Below are positions 19,267-27,040 of a stretch of DNA of 29,053 nt, one piece after another. Position 1 is the stretch's first letter, and each line of letters begins with the position of its first letter. The notes beneath the pieces were generated by a model that saw only the letters and a list, made by a program, of their open reading frames with translations, searched no databases and was not told where the DNA came from. The position numbers and the translations under genes were made by a program. Location: NCBI GenBank assembly GCA_049585815.1, contig JBAVAR010000026.1, positions 1 through 29,053 of the forward strand. The letters run 5' to 3'. Source of the stretch: DATLSM01 sp049585815. GTDB lineage: Bacteria; Actinomycetota; Thermoleophilia; Solirubrobacterales; 70-9.

Positions 19267-20063
19267 TCGGGTCGACCGCCAGCCGCTGGGGATTGCGGAC
19301 CGCGGCGATCGCCTACCTCTCCGCGCTTTTGCTCGTCCCCGTCGGGATGATCTTCTACAAGACCTTCGAGCACGGGTTCGCCACCGCCTGGGATGCGATC
19401 ACAACGCCGAACGCAATCCACGCCCTCCAGCTGACCCTGCTGATGGTCGCGATCGCGGTGCCACTCAACACCGTCTTCGGCACCGTTTGCGCGATCCTGC
19501 TGGTCCGCCACCGTTGGTGGGGGAACCGCTTTATCGACGCCATCATCAACCTTCCGTTCGCCGTCTCCCCGGTGGTGATCGGTCTCTCGCTCTTCCTCCT
19601 CTACGGGGTCGGCGGCTGGTTCGCCGGCATCTCCGAAGCGGGCTTCAGGATCCTCTTCGCAATCCCCGGAATGATCCTCGCCAGCGTCTTCGTCTCGGTC
19701 CCCTTCGTCGTCCGCGAGACCGTCCCGGTCCTGCAGGAGATCGGCACCGACCAAGAGCAGGCGGCACAGACCCTTGGCGCGAGCCCGTGGCAGACCTTCT
19801 GGCGGATCACCCTGCCGGCGATCCGCTGGGGTGTCGCCTACGGCGTCGTCCTCACCACGGCCCGGGTCCTGGGCGAGTTCGGGGCCGTATCGGTTGTGTC
19901 CGGGCAGATCTCGGGCCAAACCGAAACGCTGCCGATCTTCGTCGCCAAGCAGTTCGAGAACTACAACGAGACGGGGGCCTACGCCGGTGCGGTCGTGCTG
20001 GCGCTACTCGCCTTCACCGCCCTTTTGGCCATGAACCTCTTCAAAGGAAAGGAGGCCGCCTGA
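19263..20063 (+). CDS. cysW: Sulfate ABC transporter permease CysW (266 aa)
   Basis: This is the second membrane subunit of the sulfate importer, paired with CysT. Membrane segments include 'IAYLSALLLVPVGMIFYKTF' and 'FVVRETVPVLQEIG'. The EAA loop is 'EQAAQTLGASPWQTFWRITL'. 'ARVLGEFGAVSVVSGQISGQ' followed by 'TETLPIFV' is a CysW signature. It starts inside the cysT stop codon and ends in a TGATG overlap with cysA, so the three genes are translationally coupled. Confidence 0.94.
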   Translation: MIGSTASRWGLRTAAIAYLSALLLVPVGMIFYKTFEHGFATAWDAITTPNAIHALQLTLLMVAIAVPLNTVFGTVCAILLVRHRWWGNRFIDAIINLPFAVSPVVIGLSLFLLYGVGGWFAGISEAGFRILFAIPGMILASVFVSVPFVVRETVPVLQEIGTDQEQAAQTLGASPWQTFWRITLPAIRWGVAYGVVLTTARVLGEFGAVSVVSGQISGQTETLPIFVAKQFENYNETGAYAGAVVLALLAFTALLAMNLFKGKEAA

Positions 20064-21100
20064 TGGGAATCAAAGTCGAGGGAGCGTTCAAGCGCTTCGG
20101 TGACTTTCAGGCGCTCGACGACGTATCGATCAATGTCCCCGACGGATCGCTGACGGCACTGCTCGGGCCCAGCGGCAGCGGCAAGTCGACGCTGCTGCGG
20201 GCGATCGCGGGACTGGAGACACTGGACGCCGGAGAGGTCGTCATCAATGATCAGGACGTCTCGAGGCAACCAGCGCAAAAGCGCGAAGTCGGCTTCGTTT
20301 TCCAACACTACGCCGCCTTCAAGCACATGACCGTGCTCGACAACGTCGGCTTCGGTCTCAAGATCCGCAAGTGGAAGCGCCCCGAGATCGAGGAGCGGGT
20401 CCATGAGCTTTTGCGTTTGGTCCAGCTCGATGGCCTCGCCGGCCGCTACCCATCCCAGCTCTCCGGCGGTCAGCGGCAGCGGATGGCGCTCGCCCGGGCC
20501 CTGGCCGTGCAGCCGCAGGTGCTGCTGCTGGATGAGCCCTTCGGCGCCCTTGACGCCAAGGTCCGCAAGGACCTTCGCGCCTGGCTGCGCAACCTCCACG
20601 ACGAGATGCACGTGACGACGATCTTCGTCACCCACGACCAGGAGGAGGCGATGGACGTCGCCGGACAGCTGGTCTTGATGAACGAAGGACGGGTCGAGCA
20701 GTCGGGCAGCGCCGATGACCTCTACGACCATCCCGCCAACGAGTTCGTGATGAGCTTCGTCGGCGAGGTCAACCGGCTCGGCGACTCCTACGTGCGCCCG
20801 CATGACATCGAGGTCGTGCTCGACCCCGACGAGCGCACCGAGGAGGCGCTCGTAAGGCGGATCGCCGCGCTTGGGTTCGAGATCCGGGTCGAGTTCGCAC
20901 TCGGCGACGGAACCGAGGTCTGGGCGCAGCTCACCCGGGCAGAGCTTCAGAAGCTGGAGCTGCGCGAGGGACAGATCGTCTACCTGCGACCGGGCCAGAA
21001 AACAAGCTTCAGCGGTGAATCGCCGTCCCAGGACCGGGGGGCCTCGACTCCCTCCGCCAAACAGGGCGGCGATGACGCAGAGGTTTCTGCAGCCGCCTGA
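20063..21100 (+). CDS. cysA: Sulfate ABC transporter ATP-binding protein CysA (345 aa)
   Basis: This is the ATPase of the sulfate importer. It has Walker A GPSGSGKST, the Q-loop 'GFVFQHYAAFKHMTV' as in CysA proteins, signature LSGGQRQRMALARALA, Walker B 'VLLLDEPFGALD', and switch His in 'FVTHDQEEAMDVA'. A C-terminal TOBE-like regulatory part starts at 'DSYVRPHDIEV', a CysA hallmark. The last 30 residues are low-complexity (Ser, Gln, Ala). ATG 20063 overlaps the cysW stop and has a strong AAAGGAGG site. It is the last gene of the operon, with a strong hairpin 9 bp after the stop. Confidence 0.95.
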   Translation: MGIKVEGAFKRFGDFQALDDVSINVPDGSLTALLGPSGSGKSTLLRAIAGLETLDAGEVVINDQDVSRQPAQKREVGFVFQHYAAFKHMTVLDNVGFGLKIRKWKRPEIEERVHELLRLVQLDGLAGRYPSQLSGGQRQRMALARALAVQPQVLLLDEPFGALDAKVRKDLRAWLRNLHDEMHVTTIFVTHDQEEAMDVAGQLVLMNEGRVEQSGSADDLYDHPANEFVMSFVGEVNRLGDSYVRPHDIEVVLDPDERTEEALVRRIAALGFEIRVEFALGDGTEVWAQLTRAELQKLELREGQIVYLRPGQKTSFSGESPSQDRGASTPSAKQGGDDAEVSAAA

Positions 21101-21109
21101 AGGGGCGAC

Positions 21110-21147
21110 GGGGCGGGGCGCGCTTTTGCCGGGTGGCGCCCCGCCCC
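21110..21147 (+). terminator. Terminator hairpin after cysA
   Basis: Perfect 12-bp arms GGGGCGGGGCGC (21110-21121) and GCGCCCCGCCCC (21136-21147) enclose a 14-nt loop. The T tract is poor (ATCTCG), as often in high-GC actinobacteria. Confidence 0.75.
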
Positions 21148-21174
21148 ATCTCGCCGCTCATCATATTCTCGTGG

Positions 21175-21205
21175 TGCTATTCTTGAGTTAGTTAGTTAAC
21201 AAACT
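21175..21205 (+). promoter_or_regulatory. Promoter and palindromic operator upstream of the small ORF
   Basis: TGCTATTCT (21175-21183) is the shared extended -10. AGTTAGTTAACAAACT (21190-21205) is a near-perfect palindrome, broken only at the pair 5/12, and the best-formed of the three copies of this motif. CTTGAG flanks it on both sides (21183-21188 and 21203-21208). Confidence 0.55.
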
Positions 21206-21221
21206 TGAGAAAGGAGAGCTG

Positions 21222-21425
21222 ATGAGCGCCTCACCCCCCAGCACCACCACCACCTTCATCTCGCGCGGCCGACTGAGTGGCGTGGTCCGTGAAAGCGCCG
21301 CCGATGAGGCCCTCTACTACCGGGCCCGCCTGATCCTCGGCGATTCCCTGCCCCGACCTACTGGCCCCCGGTTTCCGCAGGCTGGGGATAGGCCTGGACC
21401 GCGAGGTTCCAGCTCTTCAGCGTGA
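21222..21425 (+). CDS. Small ORF with strong promoter and RBS (67 aa), unknown
   Basis: ATG 21222 follows a good ribosome binding site (AAAGGAGAG, spacing about 6) and the shared promoter/operator. The first 45 residues, 'MSASPPSTTTTFISRGRLSG' then 'VVRESAADEALYYRARLILG', look protein-like; the rest is Pro/Gly-rich and runs antisense through the end of the facing gene. It could be a regulatory small protein, a leader ORF, or the front of a truncated gene. No family is recognised. The signals upstream are more convincing than the protein. Confidence 0.4.
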   Translation: MSASPPSTTTTFISRGRLSGVVRESAADEALYYRARLILGDSLPRPTGPRFPQAGDRPGPRGSSSSA

Positions 21426-21978
21426 AGGTGACGTTTTTCGCGCCGGCGTACTGGATCGCCACCGTGTGCCCACCCTTGCTCAGCACCGTCGTCTGCACCG
21501 CTGTGTAAACGTCGGCTGCGGGCGCGGGGGAGCTCGCCGTGGCAGGAGCGAAGTTGACCTTTGCGGCGCTCTGCCCGTCGACGAGGATGTTGATCGGGCA
21601 GGCGAGTTCCGCCGTCGGTTTCGCTGCCGTGCAGGTCGCCTGACCTGAGAAGGAGATCACCGCCGGGCCGATCCCCTTCGTTGCGAAGGAGGTGAACGCG
21701 GTCGGGATATAGCCGGCAGTGGTCGCCGAGACCGGCCCAAAGACGGTGTTGCTGGCCGCGATTGAGGCAGTCGGGGTAATTGGCGCGGTTGCCTTCTTCA
21801 CGTAGAGGTTGCCCGCCGTCTGTTTCTTCAGATAGGTGCGGGCCGCTTGCTGGCCGGTCAGGAACGACTCGGCGAAGGACGGCGTCACGGCAACCGCAGC
21901 GGCGATCGCGGCCGCAAGTGCGATCGCGGTCACCGCTCTGGGCGAGGACAGTCTTCTGCTGAGCAATGGAACCTCCAT
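21358..21978 (-). CDS. Exported hypothetical protein (206 aa)
   Basis: A basic start and long Ala-rich hydrophobic segment ('RAVTAIALAAAIAAAVAVTP') end at 'SFAES', a signal peptidase I site. The mature part begins with 'TGQQAARTYLKKQTAGNLYV', a helix-strand seen in Thermoleophilia exported proteins, then beta-rich sequence with one likely disulfide ('ATCTAAKPTAELACPIN'). No catalytic motif is present. The annotated ATG lacks a ribosome binding site, but GGAGG inside the first codons lies 5 nt before an in-frame TTG at 21966, a better start. It faces the small ORF tail-to-tail and diverges from pstS, sharing a 123-bp control region. Confidence 0.7.
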   Translation of the reverse strand: MEVPLLSRRLSSPRAVTAIALAAAIAAAVAVTPSFAESFLTGQQAARTYLKKQTAGNLYVKKATAPITPTASIAASNTVFGPVSATTAGYIPTAFTSFATKGIGPAVISFSGQATCTAAKPTAELACPINILVDGQSAAKVNFAPATASSPAPAADVYTAVQTTVLSKGGHTVAIQYAGAKNVTFTLKSWNLAVQAYPQPAETGGQ

Positions 21979-22036
21979 GGTCGGTGGCCTGCTGGACGGC
22001 CTTTCTGTATCAAGAAGGTCAATAAACTACAGAAGG

Positions 22037-22072
22037 TGCTAGGGTGATGTCGAGTTAGCCAGTCGACAAACT
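22037..22072 (+). promoter_or_regulatory. pstS promoter with shared -10 and operator motif
   Basis: TGCTAGGGT (22037-22045) is the shared extended -10. AGCCAGTCGACAAACT (22057-22072) is the operator-like motif centred on GTCGAC. The same pair is seen before sbp and the small ORF. Confidence 0.5.
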
Positions 22073-22101
22073 CTTAATCCCGCAGGAAAGGACCCCAATC
22101 G

Positions 22102-22917
22102 ATGCGATTCAAGACTCTTGCCATTGCGGTGCTCGCCCTCCTCGGGCTCGCCGTTCCGGCATCGGCCGGCGCTCAGACCCTGATCGGGTCAGGCTCGGTT
22201 GCCGCGCAGCCCGTGCTCGAAGCGCTGTTCAAGACCTACACGAAGAAGGTCAACCACAAGATCCACTTCATCTACACGGCCGACGGCGGCAACGCGGGTA
22301 TCAAGGACGTGCAGACCGGTAAAAGCCAGTTCGCCGGGCAGGCGCGCACTCCGCTTCCCAGCGACGCCGGGACGACCTACATCGCCCTTTACCTCGACGG
22401 GCTCTGCCTGGACGTCAATAACCAGAACAGGGTGAGCAACGCCACGATCGAACAGCTCCGCGACATTTACCTGGGGCTGACGACCAACTGGAGCTCGATT
22501 CCGGGTTCAAACCTCACCTCGACGATCGACCCGGTCGGTCGCGATACGAACGGCGGCACCTACACCTTCTTTCTGCAGGCCGTTCTCGAAAACCACGCTC
22601 CCTCCTCGGTGGTGAACGCGCTCACCGCCGACGGCCTCGTCGTCAACGCGGTCAAACAGGATCCGAGCGCGATTGGTTACGCCGGGCTCGCCTGGCAGCA
22701 CGGGATCAAGGCAATCAACGTCAACGGGGTCCCCTGCACGGCGAAAACCGTCCACTCAGAGAAGTACCCGCTCTGGCGAAACATCTACCTGGTGCTTCCG
22801 ACCGCCAGCCCGAGCACCGCGGTGGAGAAGTTCGCCGACTGGGCCCGGACCAGCCCGCTGGCCGGTGAAGTGATCAACAAGGCCGGCGGAGTCGCCAAAT
22901 ACAACAAGAGTCATTAG
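22102..22917 (+). CDS. pstS: PstS-like phosphate-binding protein, secreted (271 aa)
   Basis: This is the receptor of a Pst-type ABC importer. The signal peptide (MRFKTLAIAVLALLGLAVPA, cleaved near ASA-GAQ) has no lipobox Cys, unusual for a receptor of a monoderm-type actinobacterium. The fold follows PBP_like_2: 'LIGSGSVAAQPVLEALFKTY', 'GIKDVQTGKSQFAGQARTPL', 'IALYLDGLCLDVN', 'LRDIYLGLTTNWSSIPGS', and 'SAIGYAGLAWQHGIKAINVN'. Phosphate-contact loops differ from classic PstS: 'YTADGGNAG' in place of G-S-G-A/G-x-G, and 'GRDTNGGTYTFF' in place of R-x-D-G-S-G-T. Phosphate is still the best guess because of the neighbouring genes, but another oxyanion cannot be excluded. Confidence 0.85.
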   Translation: MRFKTLAIAVLALLGLAVPASAGAQTLIGSGSVAAQPVLEALFKTYTKKVNHKIHFIYTADGGNAGIKDVQTGKSQFAGQARTPLPSDAGTTYIALYLDGLCLDVNNQNRVSNATIEQLRDIYLGLTTNWSSIPGSNLTSTIDPVGRDTNGGTYTFFLQAVLENHAPSSVVNALTADGLVVNAVKQDPSAIGYAGLAWQHGIKAINVNGVPCTAKTVHSEKYPLWRNIYLVLPTASPSTAVEKFADWARTSPLAGEVINKAGGVAKYNKSH

Positions 22918-22921
22918 CGAG

Positions 22922-23932
22922 GTGAAGCGCTGGTTGGACGAGTACTACCAGCCGGACTACGGCCCTCGGTGGTCGGACCAGCGCGTCGGGCGAGTGCTCG
23001 GCGCGCTGGTCTGCGCCGTCGTCGGGCTGCTCCTGGCAATGATCATCGCCGTCTTCGTACGCGGGTGGCCGTCGTTCGCCCACAATGGCCTGTCCTGGTT
23101 TGGCCCGGGTGGCAACGTCGACGAACAGCTGAACGCGATCAGCCTCTCCGGCCAGAGCGCCGGGACCGCCGTCTACACCTTCCACGCCTGGCCCTTGATC
23201 TGGAGCACGATCCTGATCACCGGCATCTCCGTCGGGATCGCGTTGGTCTGCTCGCTGTTCATCGCAGTCTTCGTCGTCGAGTTTGCCCCCGAGTGGATGC
23301 GCAGCGTGCTTGAGCCGGTGATCCGCTTCCTGGCCAGCGTCCCCTCGGTGATCTATGGCCTGCTCGGAGTTCTGGTTGTCGTTCCGTTCATCGGCAACCA
23401 CCTGATCACCGAGGCCCAGAAGGCCTCGGTTGCGGGGGTGATCTCCCTCAGCGGCTACAGCCTGATGGCGGCGATCCTGATCCTCACCGTGATGATCGCG
23501 CCGCTGATGGTCGCGATCTTCACCGATGGCTTGCGTTCGGTACGGCCGGGATGGCTGGAAGGCTCGCTGGCGCTCGGTATCAACCGCTGGCGCACGACCT
23601 GGAAGATCGGGGTGCGTACCGCGCGTCCGGCAATCGTCGCCGGGACAGTCCTGGCGGTCGCCCGGGCGATCGGCGAGGCGGTGATGCTGGCGATGGTCTC
23701 CGGCTCGGTCGGCTTTGCCCCCAACCCGGCTGACGGAGTGATCTTCCTCTATGAGCCATCGCGGCCACTGGCACCGACGATCGTCAAGAACATCGACCAG
23801 CTCAGCTCAAAGCCCGCGAACGCGACGCTGTTTGCGATCGCCACCGTCCTCCTCTTTTCGGCGGCGATGTTCTCGCTGGCCGGCTGGGCCGCGCGGCGAG
23901 CGATGGGCAAATACGGGGTGGCGGGCGCCTGA
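22922..23932 (+). CDS. pstC: Phosphate ABC transporter permease PstC (336 aa)
   Basis: This is a membrane subunit of the Pst importer. Six membrane segments are seen, the first 'VLGALVCAVVGLLLAMIIAV' and the last 'LFAIATVLLFSAAMFSLAGW'. 'LASVPSVIYGLLGVLVVVPF' is the PstC signature after the third segment; the EAA loop is 'GSLALGINRWRTTWKIGV'; 'ARAIGEAVMLAMVSGSVGFA' is also typical. The periplasmic-side loop contains 'TFHAWPLIWSTILIT'. It starts at GTG 22922, 4 bp after pstS, and ends with a TGATG overlap with pstA. Confidence 0.93.
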   Translation: MKRWLDEYYQPDYGPRWSDQRVGRVLGALVCAVVGLLLAMIIAVFVRGWPSFAHNGLSWFGPGGNVDEQLNAISLSGQSAGTAVYTFHAWPLIWSTILITGISVGIALVCSLFIAVFVVEFAPEWMRSVLEPVIRFLASVPSVIYGLLGVLVVVPFIGNHLITEAQKASVAGVISLSGYSLMAAILILTVMIAPLMVAIFTDGLRSVRPGWLEGSLALGINRWRTTWKIGVRTARPAIVAGTVLAVARAIGEAVMLAMVSGSVGFAPNPADGVIFLYEPSRPLAPTIVKNIDQLSSKPANATLFAIATVLLFSAAMFSLAGWAARRAMGKYGVAGA

Positions 23933-24927
23933 TGGACGCATCGCTCACCACGCCAGCGCTCAGCCCCCCGCCAGGGCAGCCACCGCGCCAGGCCAAGGGC
24001 GCGGTGGAGGGCAGCGCCACCTGGCGCCTCTCGGATCGGATCGGCCTGGCCGTCTGCTGGGCGCTGGGCATCCTCTTCTGTGCGATCGCGATCGCGATTG
24101 TCGGATATCTCCTGGTCAAAGGCCTCACCTACCTGAAGCCCTCGATGCTGGTCACTCCGGCGACATCGGGGTTCAGCGAAAGCCAGACCGGCGGTTTCTC
24201 CGACGCTCTGATCGGCACCCTGATCGTCGCCGCACTGGGCATCTCGATTGCCCTCCCGGTGGGGGTCGGTGTGGCCGTGTGGCTGGTCGAGTACGGCCGC
24301 CCGGCGGCGCTGGCCCGGATCACCGAGTCGACGATCGAGGCGATCGCCGGCATCCCCTCAATCGTGCTGGCGCTGTTTGGCACCGTGATCTTCTCCAGCA
24401 CGGCGCTCGGCTTTCTCAGCCGCACAAACGAAGGCGTCGTCTTCGGCCGCTCCTTCTTTGCCGCCGCGGCGATGCTGTCATTGGTGGCGCTGCCGCTGGT
24501 CGTGACCAGCACCCGCGAGGGGCTGCGGGCGATCCCCCAGCATGTGCGGGAGGCCTCTTATGCGGTCGGCAAGACGAAGGGGGCGACGACCCGGCGCATT
24601 CTCCTGCCGGCCAGCCGTCCTCAGGTTGCCACCGGGGCGATGCTGGGCCTCGGTCGCATCATCGGCGACACGGCGATCGTTCTCGTCCTGCTCGGGGCGA
24701 TCCCGAACTTTGCCCCGGTCGGGGGCACCTTCCCGCTCAACTACCTGCGCGGCGCGGGGACGACGCTGACCAACTACGTCTACCAGGCCTCCCCCACCGG
24801 AAATCTCAATCAGCCGAATAAGGCCTACGCGGCCGCCTTCGTTCTCTTGGTGCTGGTGCTGATCCTCAACGCGGCCGTCGACGTCGTCCATCGCCGCTCC
24901 AAAAAGGCGGGCACATGGAGTTCATGA
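23932..24927 (+). CDS. pstA: Phosphate ABC transporter permease PstA (331 aa)
   Basis: This is the second Pst membrane subunit. A Pro-rich cytoplasmic start of about 40 residues precedes the first segment. 'GGFSDALIGTLIVAALGISI', 'ESTIEAIAGIPSIVLALFGT' and 'REGLRAIPQHVREASYAVGK' are PstA landmarks, the last being the EAA loop. 'LGRIIGDTAIVLVLLGAIPN' follows. It overlaps pstC and, by 4 bp (ATGA), pstB. Confidence 0.93.
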   Translation: MDASLTTPALSPPPGQPPRQAKGAVEGSATWRLSDRIGLAVCWALGILFCAIAIAIVGYLLVKGLTYLKPSMLVTPATSGFSESQTGGFSDALIGTLIVAALGISIALPVGVGVAVWLVEYGRPAALARITESTIEAIAGIPSIVLALFGTVIFSSTALGFLSRTNEGVVFGRSFFAAAAMLSLVALPLVVTSTREGLRAIPQHVREASYAVGKTKGATTRRILLPASRPQVATGAMLGLGRIIGDTAIVLVLLGAIPNFAPVGGTFPLNYLRGAGTTLTNYVYQASPTGNLNQPNKAYAAAFVLLVLVLILNAAVDVVHRRSKKAGTWSS

Positions 24928-25841
24928 GCACCCCCCCACCCCCGATCCGGCGCCTTGAGCTGGACGACGCTCCGACCGCGCGCCAGGTTGCAGCACCGGC
25001 GCACCCGACCAACGGCAATGGCAACGGCGCCACCTCGCCCGGTGGCTTCACCGCGGCGCGACGTTCGATCGGCGCCCCCCAGTTCTCGATCCGCCGGATG
25101 GAGGTCGACAACCTCTCGGTCTCCTACGCCCACCGCGATGCGGTCAAATCCGTTTCGCTGCCGATTCGCCAGGGCGAGGTGCTGGCGATGATCGGCCCCT
25201 CTGGGTGCGGCAAGACGACCTTGCTGCGTTCTCTCAACCGGCTCACCGAGCTGACCCGAACCGCGACCCTGAGCGGCCGCATCCTGCTCGATGACGTCGA
25301 TATCCGCGAGATCGAGCCGACTCTTTTGCGGCGCCGCGTGACGATGGTCTTCCAGCAACCCAATCCGTTCCCGATGAGCGTCTTTGACAACATCGCCTAC
25401 GTGCTGCGCGAGCAGGGATCGCGCCGCACGCGGAAGAAGGTTCTCGAGCCCCAGGTGCACAGCGCCCTTGAGCGAGCCGGCCTCCTCGAGGAGGTAAAGG
25501 ACAATCTCGACCACCCCGCGCTGAAACTATCCGGCGGTCAGCAGCAGCGGCTCTGCATCGCTCGAGCGCTGGCCGCCCAGCCCGAGGTGCTGCTGCTCGA
25601 TGAGCCCTGCTCAGCCCTTGACCCGCAGTCGACCCAGGTGATCGAGGACCTGATCGTCAAATTGCGCGACGACGTCGCTGTGGTGATCGTCACCCACAAC
25701 CTCCAGCAGGCCTACCGGGTCGCCGATCACGTCGCCTTCATGTATCTGGGCGAGCTGGTCGAGTACAGCAGCGCGACTTCGCTCTTTGGCTCGCCCCGCG
25801 AGAAACGAACACAGGATTACGTCAGCGGTGCCTTCGGTTAG
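24924..25841 (+). CDS. pstB: Phosphate ABC transporter ATP-binding protein PstB (305 aa)
   Basis: This is the ATPase of the Pst importer. It has Walker A GPSGCGKTT, 'LRSLNRLTELTRTATLSGRI' as in PstB, Q-loop 'VTMVFQQPNPFPMSVFDNIA', signature LSGGQQQRLCIARALA, Walker B 'EVLLLDEPCSALDP', and switch His in 'VIVTHNLQQAYRVADHVAFM'. The N-terminus carries an extra 50-60 residues rich in Pro, Ala, Gly and Asn ('PTNGNGNGATSPGG') before the ABC domain at 'MEVDNLSVSYAHRDAV'; such a tail is not usual for PstB. ATG 24924 (4-bp overlap with pstA) is preferred; ATG 24915 adds three residues. No phoU gene follows. Confidence 0.94.
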   Translation: MSTPPPPIRRLELDDAPTARQVAAPAHPTNGNGNGATSPGGFTAARRSIGAPQFSIRRMEVDNLSVSYAHRDAVKSVSLPIRQGEVLAMIGPSGCGKTTLLRSLNRLTELTRTATLSGRILLDDVDIREIEPTLLRRRVTMVFQQPNPFPMSVFDNIAYVLREQGSRRTRKKVLEPQVHSALERAGLLEEVKDNLDHPALKLSGGQQQRLCIARALAAQPEVLLLDEPCSALDPQSTQVIEDLIVKLRDDVAVVIVTHNLQQAYRVADHVAFMYLGELVEYSSATSLFGSPREKRTQDYVSGAFG

Positions 25842-26028
25842 GACCCACACCTCTCGCGCCGGGGCTCTGGCGATCTGCGGAGTGCTGCTGGCCGGCGCCA
25901 TCGCCGGCTGCACAACAACCGAGGAAAAGGCGGCGCGCGAGCAGGCGCGCGCGAAGCGCATCCTCAGGGCTCAAGAACAAAGGCGCGATCGCTCAGCGGC
26001 CGATCGATCCCAGCAGGAACACCGGTGA
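25828..26028 (+). CDS. Small lipoprotein (66 aa)
   Basis: GTG 25828 lies inside the end of pstB. A signal segment 'ALAICGVLLAGAIAGC' ends in a lipobox (AIAGC), so the mature product is a 38-residue lipid-anchored peptide, 'CTTTEEKAAREQARAKRILR' followed by a strongly charged Arg/Gln/Glu tail that is likely one helix. Its role is unknown; position suggests an accessory of the Pst importer or its envelope neighbours. The TGA overlaps the next start (GTGATG). Confidence 0.65.
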   Translation: MPSVRTHTSRAGALAICGVLLAGAIAGCTTTEEKAAREQARAKRILRAQEQRRDRSAADRSQQEHR

Positions 26029-26642
26029 TGCCCGCCCCCACCCAGAATCAATATGAGCCCTGCGAGGAGTGCGGCGCGCCCCTTGACCCCCAGCAGCGCT
26101 ACTGCGTCAACTGCGCGGCGCGGCGCGGCAACGGCGCAAACCCGGCATCGCGCTACTTCGCGACGATGAGCAAACGTGCCCGCCGGCCGGTCACCCGCCC
26201 GCCGGCCCGCCCGTCCACATCTCGGGCGGCGGCCGTCGGTTTTTTCGCGCTCTTGCCGATCGCGGTTGCGATCGGTGTTTTGGTCGGGCGCGATGGCACG
26301 GGCAACAACGACCAAGCGCTGCTCGAAGCGCTGCGCCACCAGAACGCCACCGCTGCGGCGACCTCCACCACTGCGGCGAAAACCGCAGCAACGCCAAAGG
26401 CAAGTGCCTCCAAGAAGGATGGCAAGGGCGAAGCGAAAGGCGGCAACCAGGTGATCGCCAGCAAGAACGGACCGATCACAAAGGTGACCGGCTTCAAGCC
26501 GACCAAGAAGCTGACCCAGGAAGACACCAAGCTGGTCGAAAACAACGTCAAACAGGTCGGCAAGAACTACATCAAGGCACAGACCAATCTGCCCAGCGTG
26601 ATCGTGGTCGGAGGCCCGAGTTCGGGCTCGGGGGGGCACTAG
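26028..26642 (+). CDS. Zinc-ribbon membrane protein with disordered Ala/Lys region (204 aa)
   Basis: An N-terminal zinc ribbon (Cys12, Cys15, Cys26, Cys29: 'CEECGAPLDPQQRYCVNC') is followed by a basic linker, one membrane segment (about 67-88, 'AAAVGFFALLPIAVAIGVLV') and an extracytoplasmic tail. The tail has a low-complexity Ala/Thr/Lys stretch and then 'ITKVTGFKPTKKLTQEDTKL' and a Gly/Ser end. The ribbon is cytoplasmic if the tail is outside. No enzyme motif is seen. The start could also be GTG 26025, one codon earlier. Function is unknown; it sits in the pst operon and a second zinc-ribbon protein follows 2 bp later. Confidence 0.7.
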   Translation: MPAPTQNQYEPCEECGAPLDPQQRYCVNCAARRGNGANPASRYFATMSKRARRPVTRPPARPSTSRAAAVGFFALLPIAVAIGVLVGRDGTGNNDQALLEALRHQNATAAATSTTAAKTAATPKASASKKDGKGEAKGGNQVIASKNGPITKVTGFKPTKKLTQEDTKLVENNVKQVGKNYIKAQTNLPSVIVVGGPSSGSGGH

Positions 26643-26644
26643 CA

Positions 26645-27040
26645 ATGCGGCCGATCCCCGAGATGATCCGAGACTCCGGAGCCAAACGGCGAGCGCCCGG
26701 CCAGCTGAAGGGCCAAAAACCCGAGGTCAAAGAGGAGGAGAACGCCGACCTCGTCTCTCAGCGCGACAGGTTGTTGGAGAAGTTCACGATCATGCAGGCG
26801 GATCTCGGCGGCGCCTTCTATGAGATGGCGATTCGCGACCACGTGCGTCTGGACGTGCTGACTCGCAAGGCGGCCGAGCTGCAGCGGGTCGACGCCGAGC
26901 TGCTTGCGATCGAGAGGGTGCTTGAGCTAGAACGCGCTGATGCTGCCGGCCTTTGCCCCAGCTGCGGCTCTCCATACGGACATGCAGTGCGCTTCTGCGC
27001 GCAGTGCGGCCAGTCGCTGGTGCCTGAGGGGGCTGCTTGA
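26645..27040 (+). CDS. Coiled-coil protein with C-terminal zinc ribbon (131 aa)
   Basis: This is a soluble cytoplasmic protein. A charged N-terminus precedes a long helix (about 35-100, 'NADLVSQRDRLLEKFTIMQA' to 'AELLAIERVLELERADA'), and the C-terminal zinc ribbon has Cys104, Cys107, Cys118 and Cys121 ('CPSCGSPYGHAVRFCAQC'). The order is the mirror image of the preceding protein, whose ribbon is N-terminal. This may be a partner that links the membrane zinc-ribbon protein to another component (inference). Its TGA overlaps the next ATG (TGATG). Confidence 0.72.
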   Translation: MRPIPEMIRDSGAKRRAPGQLKGQKPEVKEEENADLVSQRDRLLEKFTIMQADLGGAFYEMAIRDHVRLDVLTRKAAELQRVDAELLAIERVLELERADAAGLCPSCGSPYGHAVRFCAQCGQSLVPEGAA

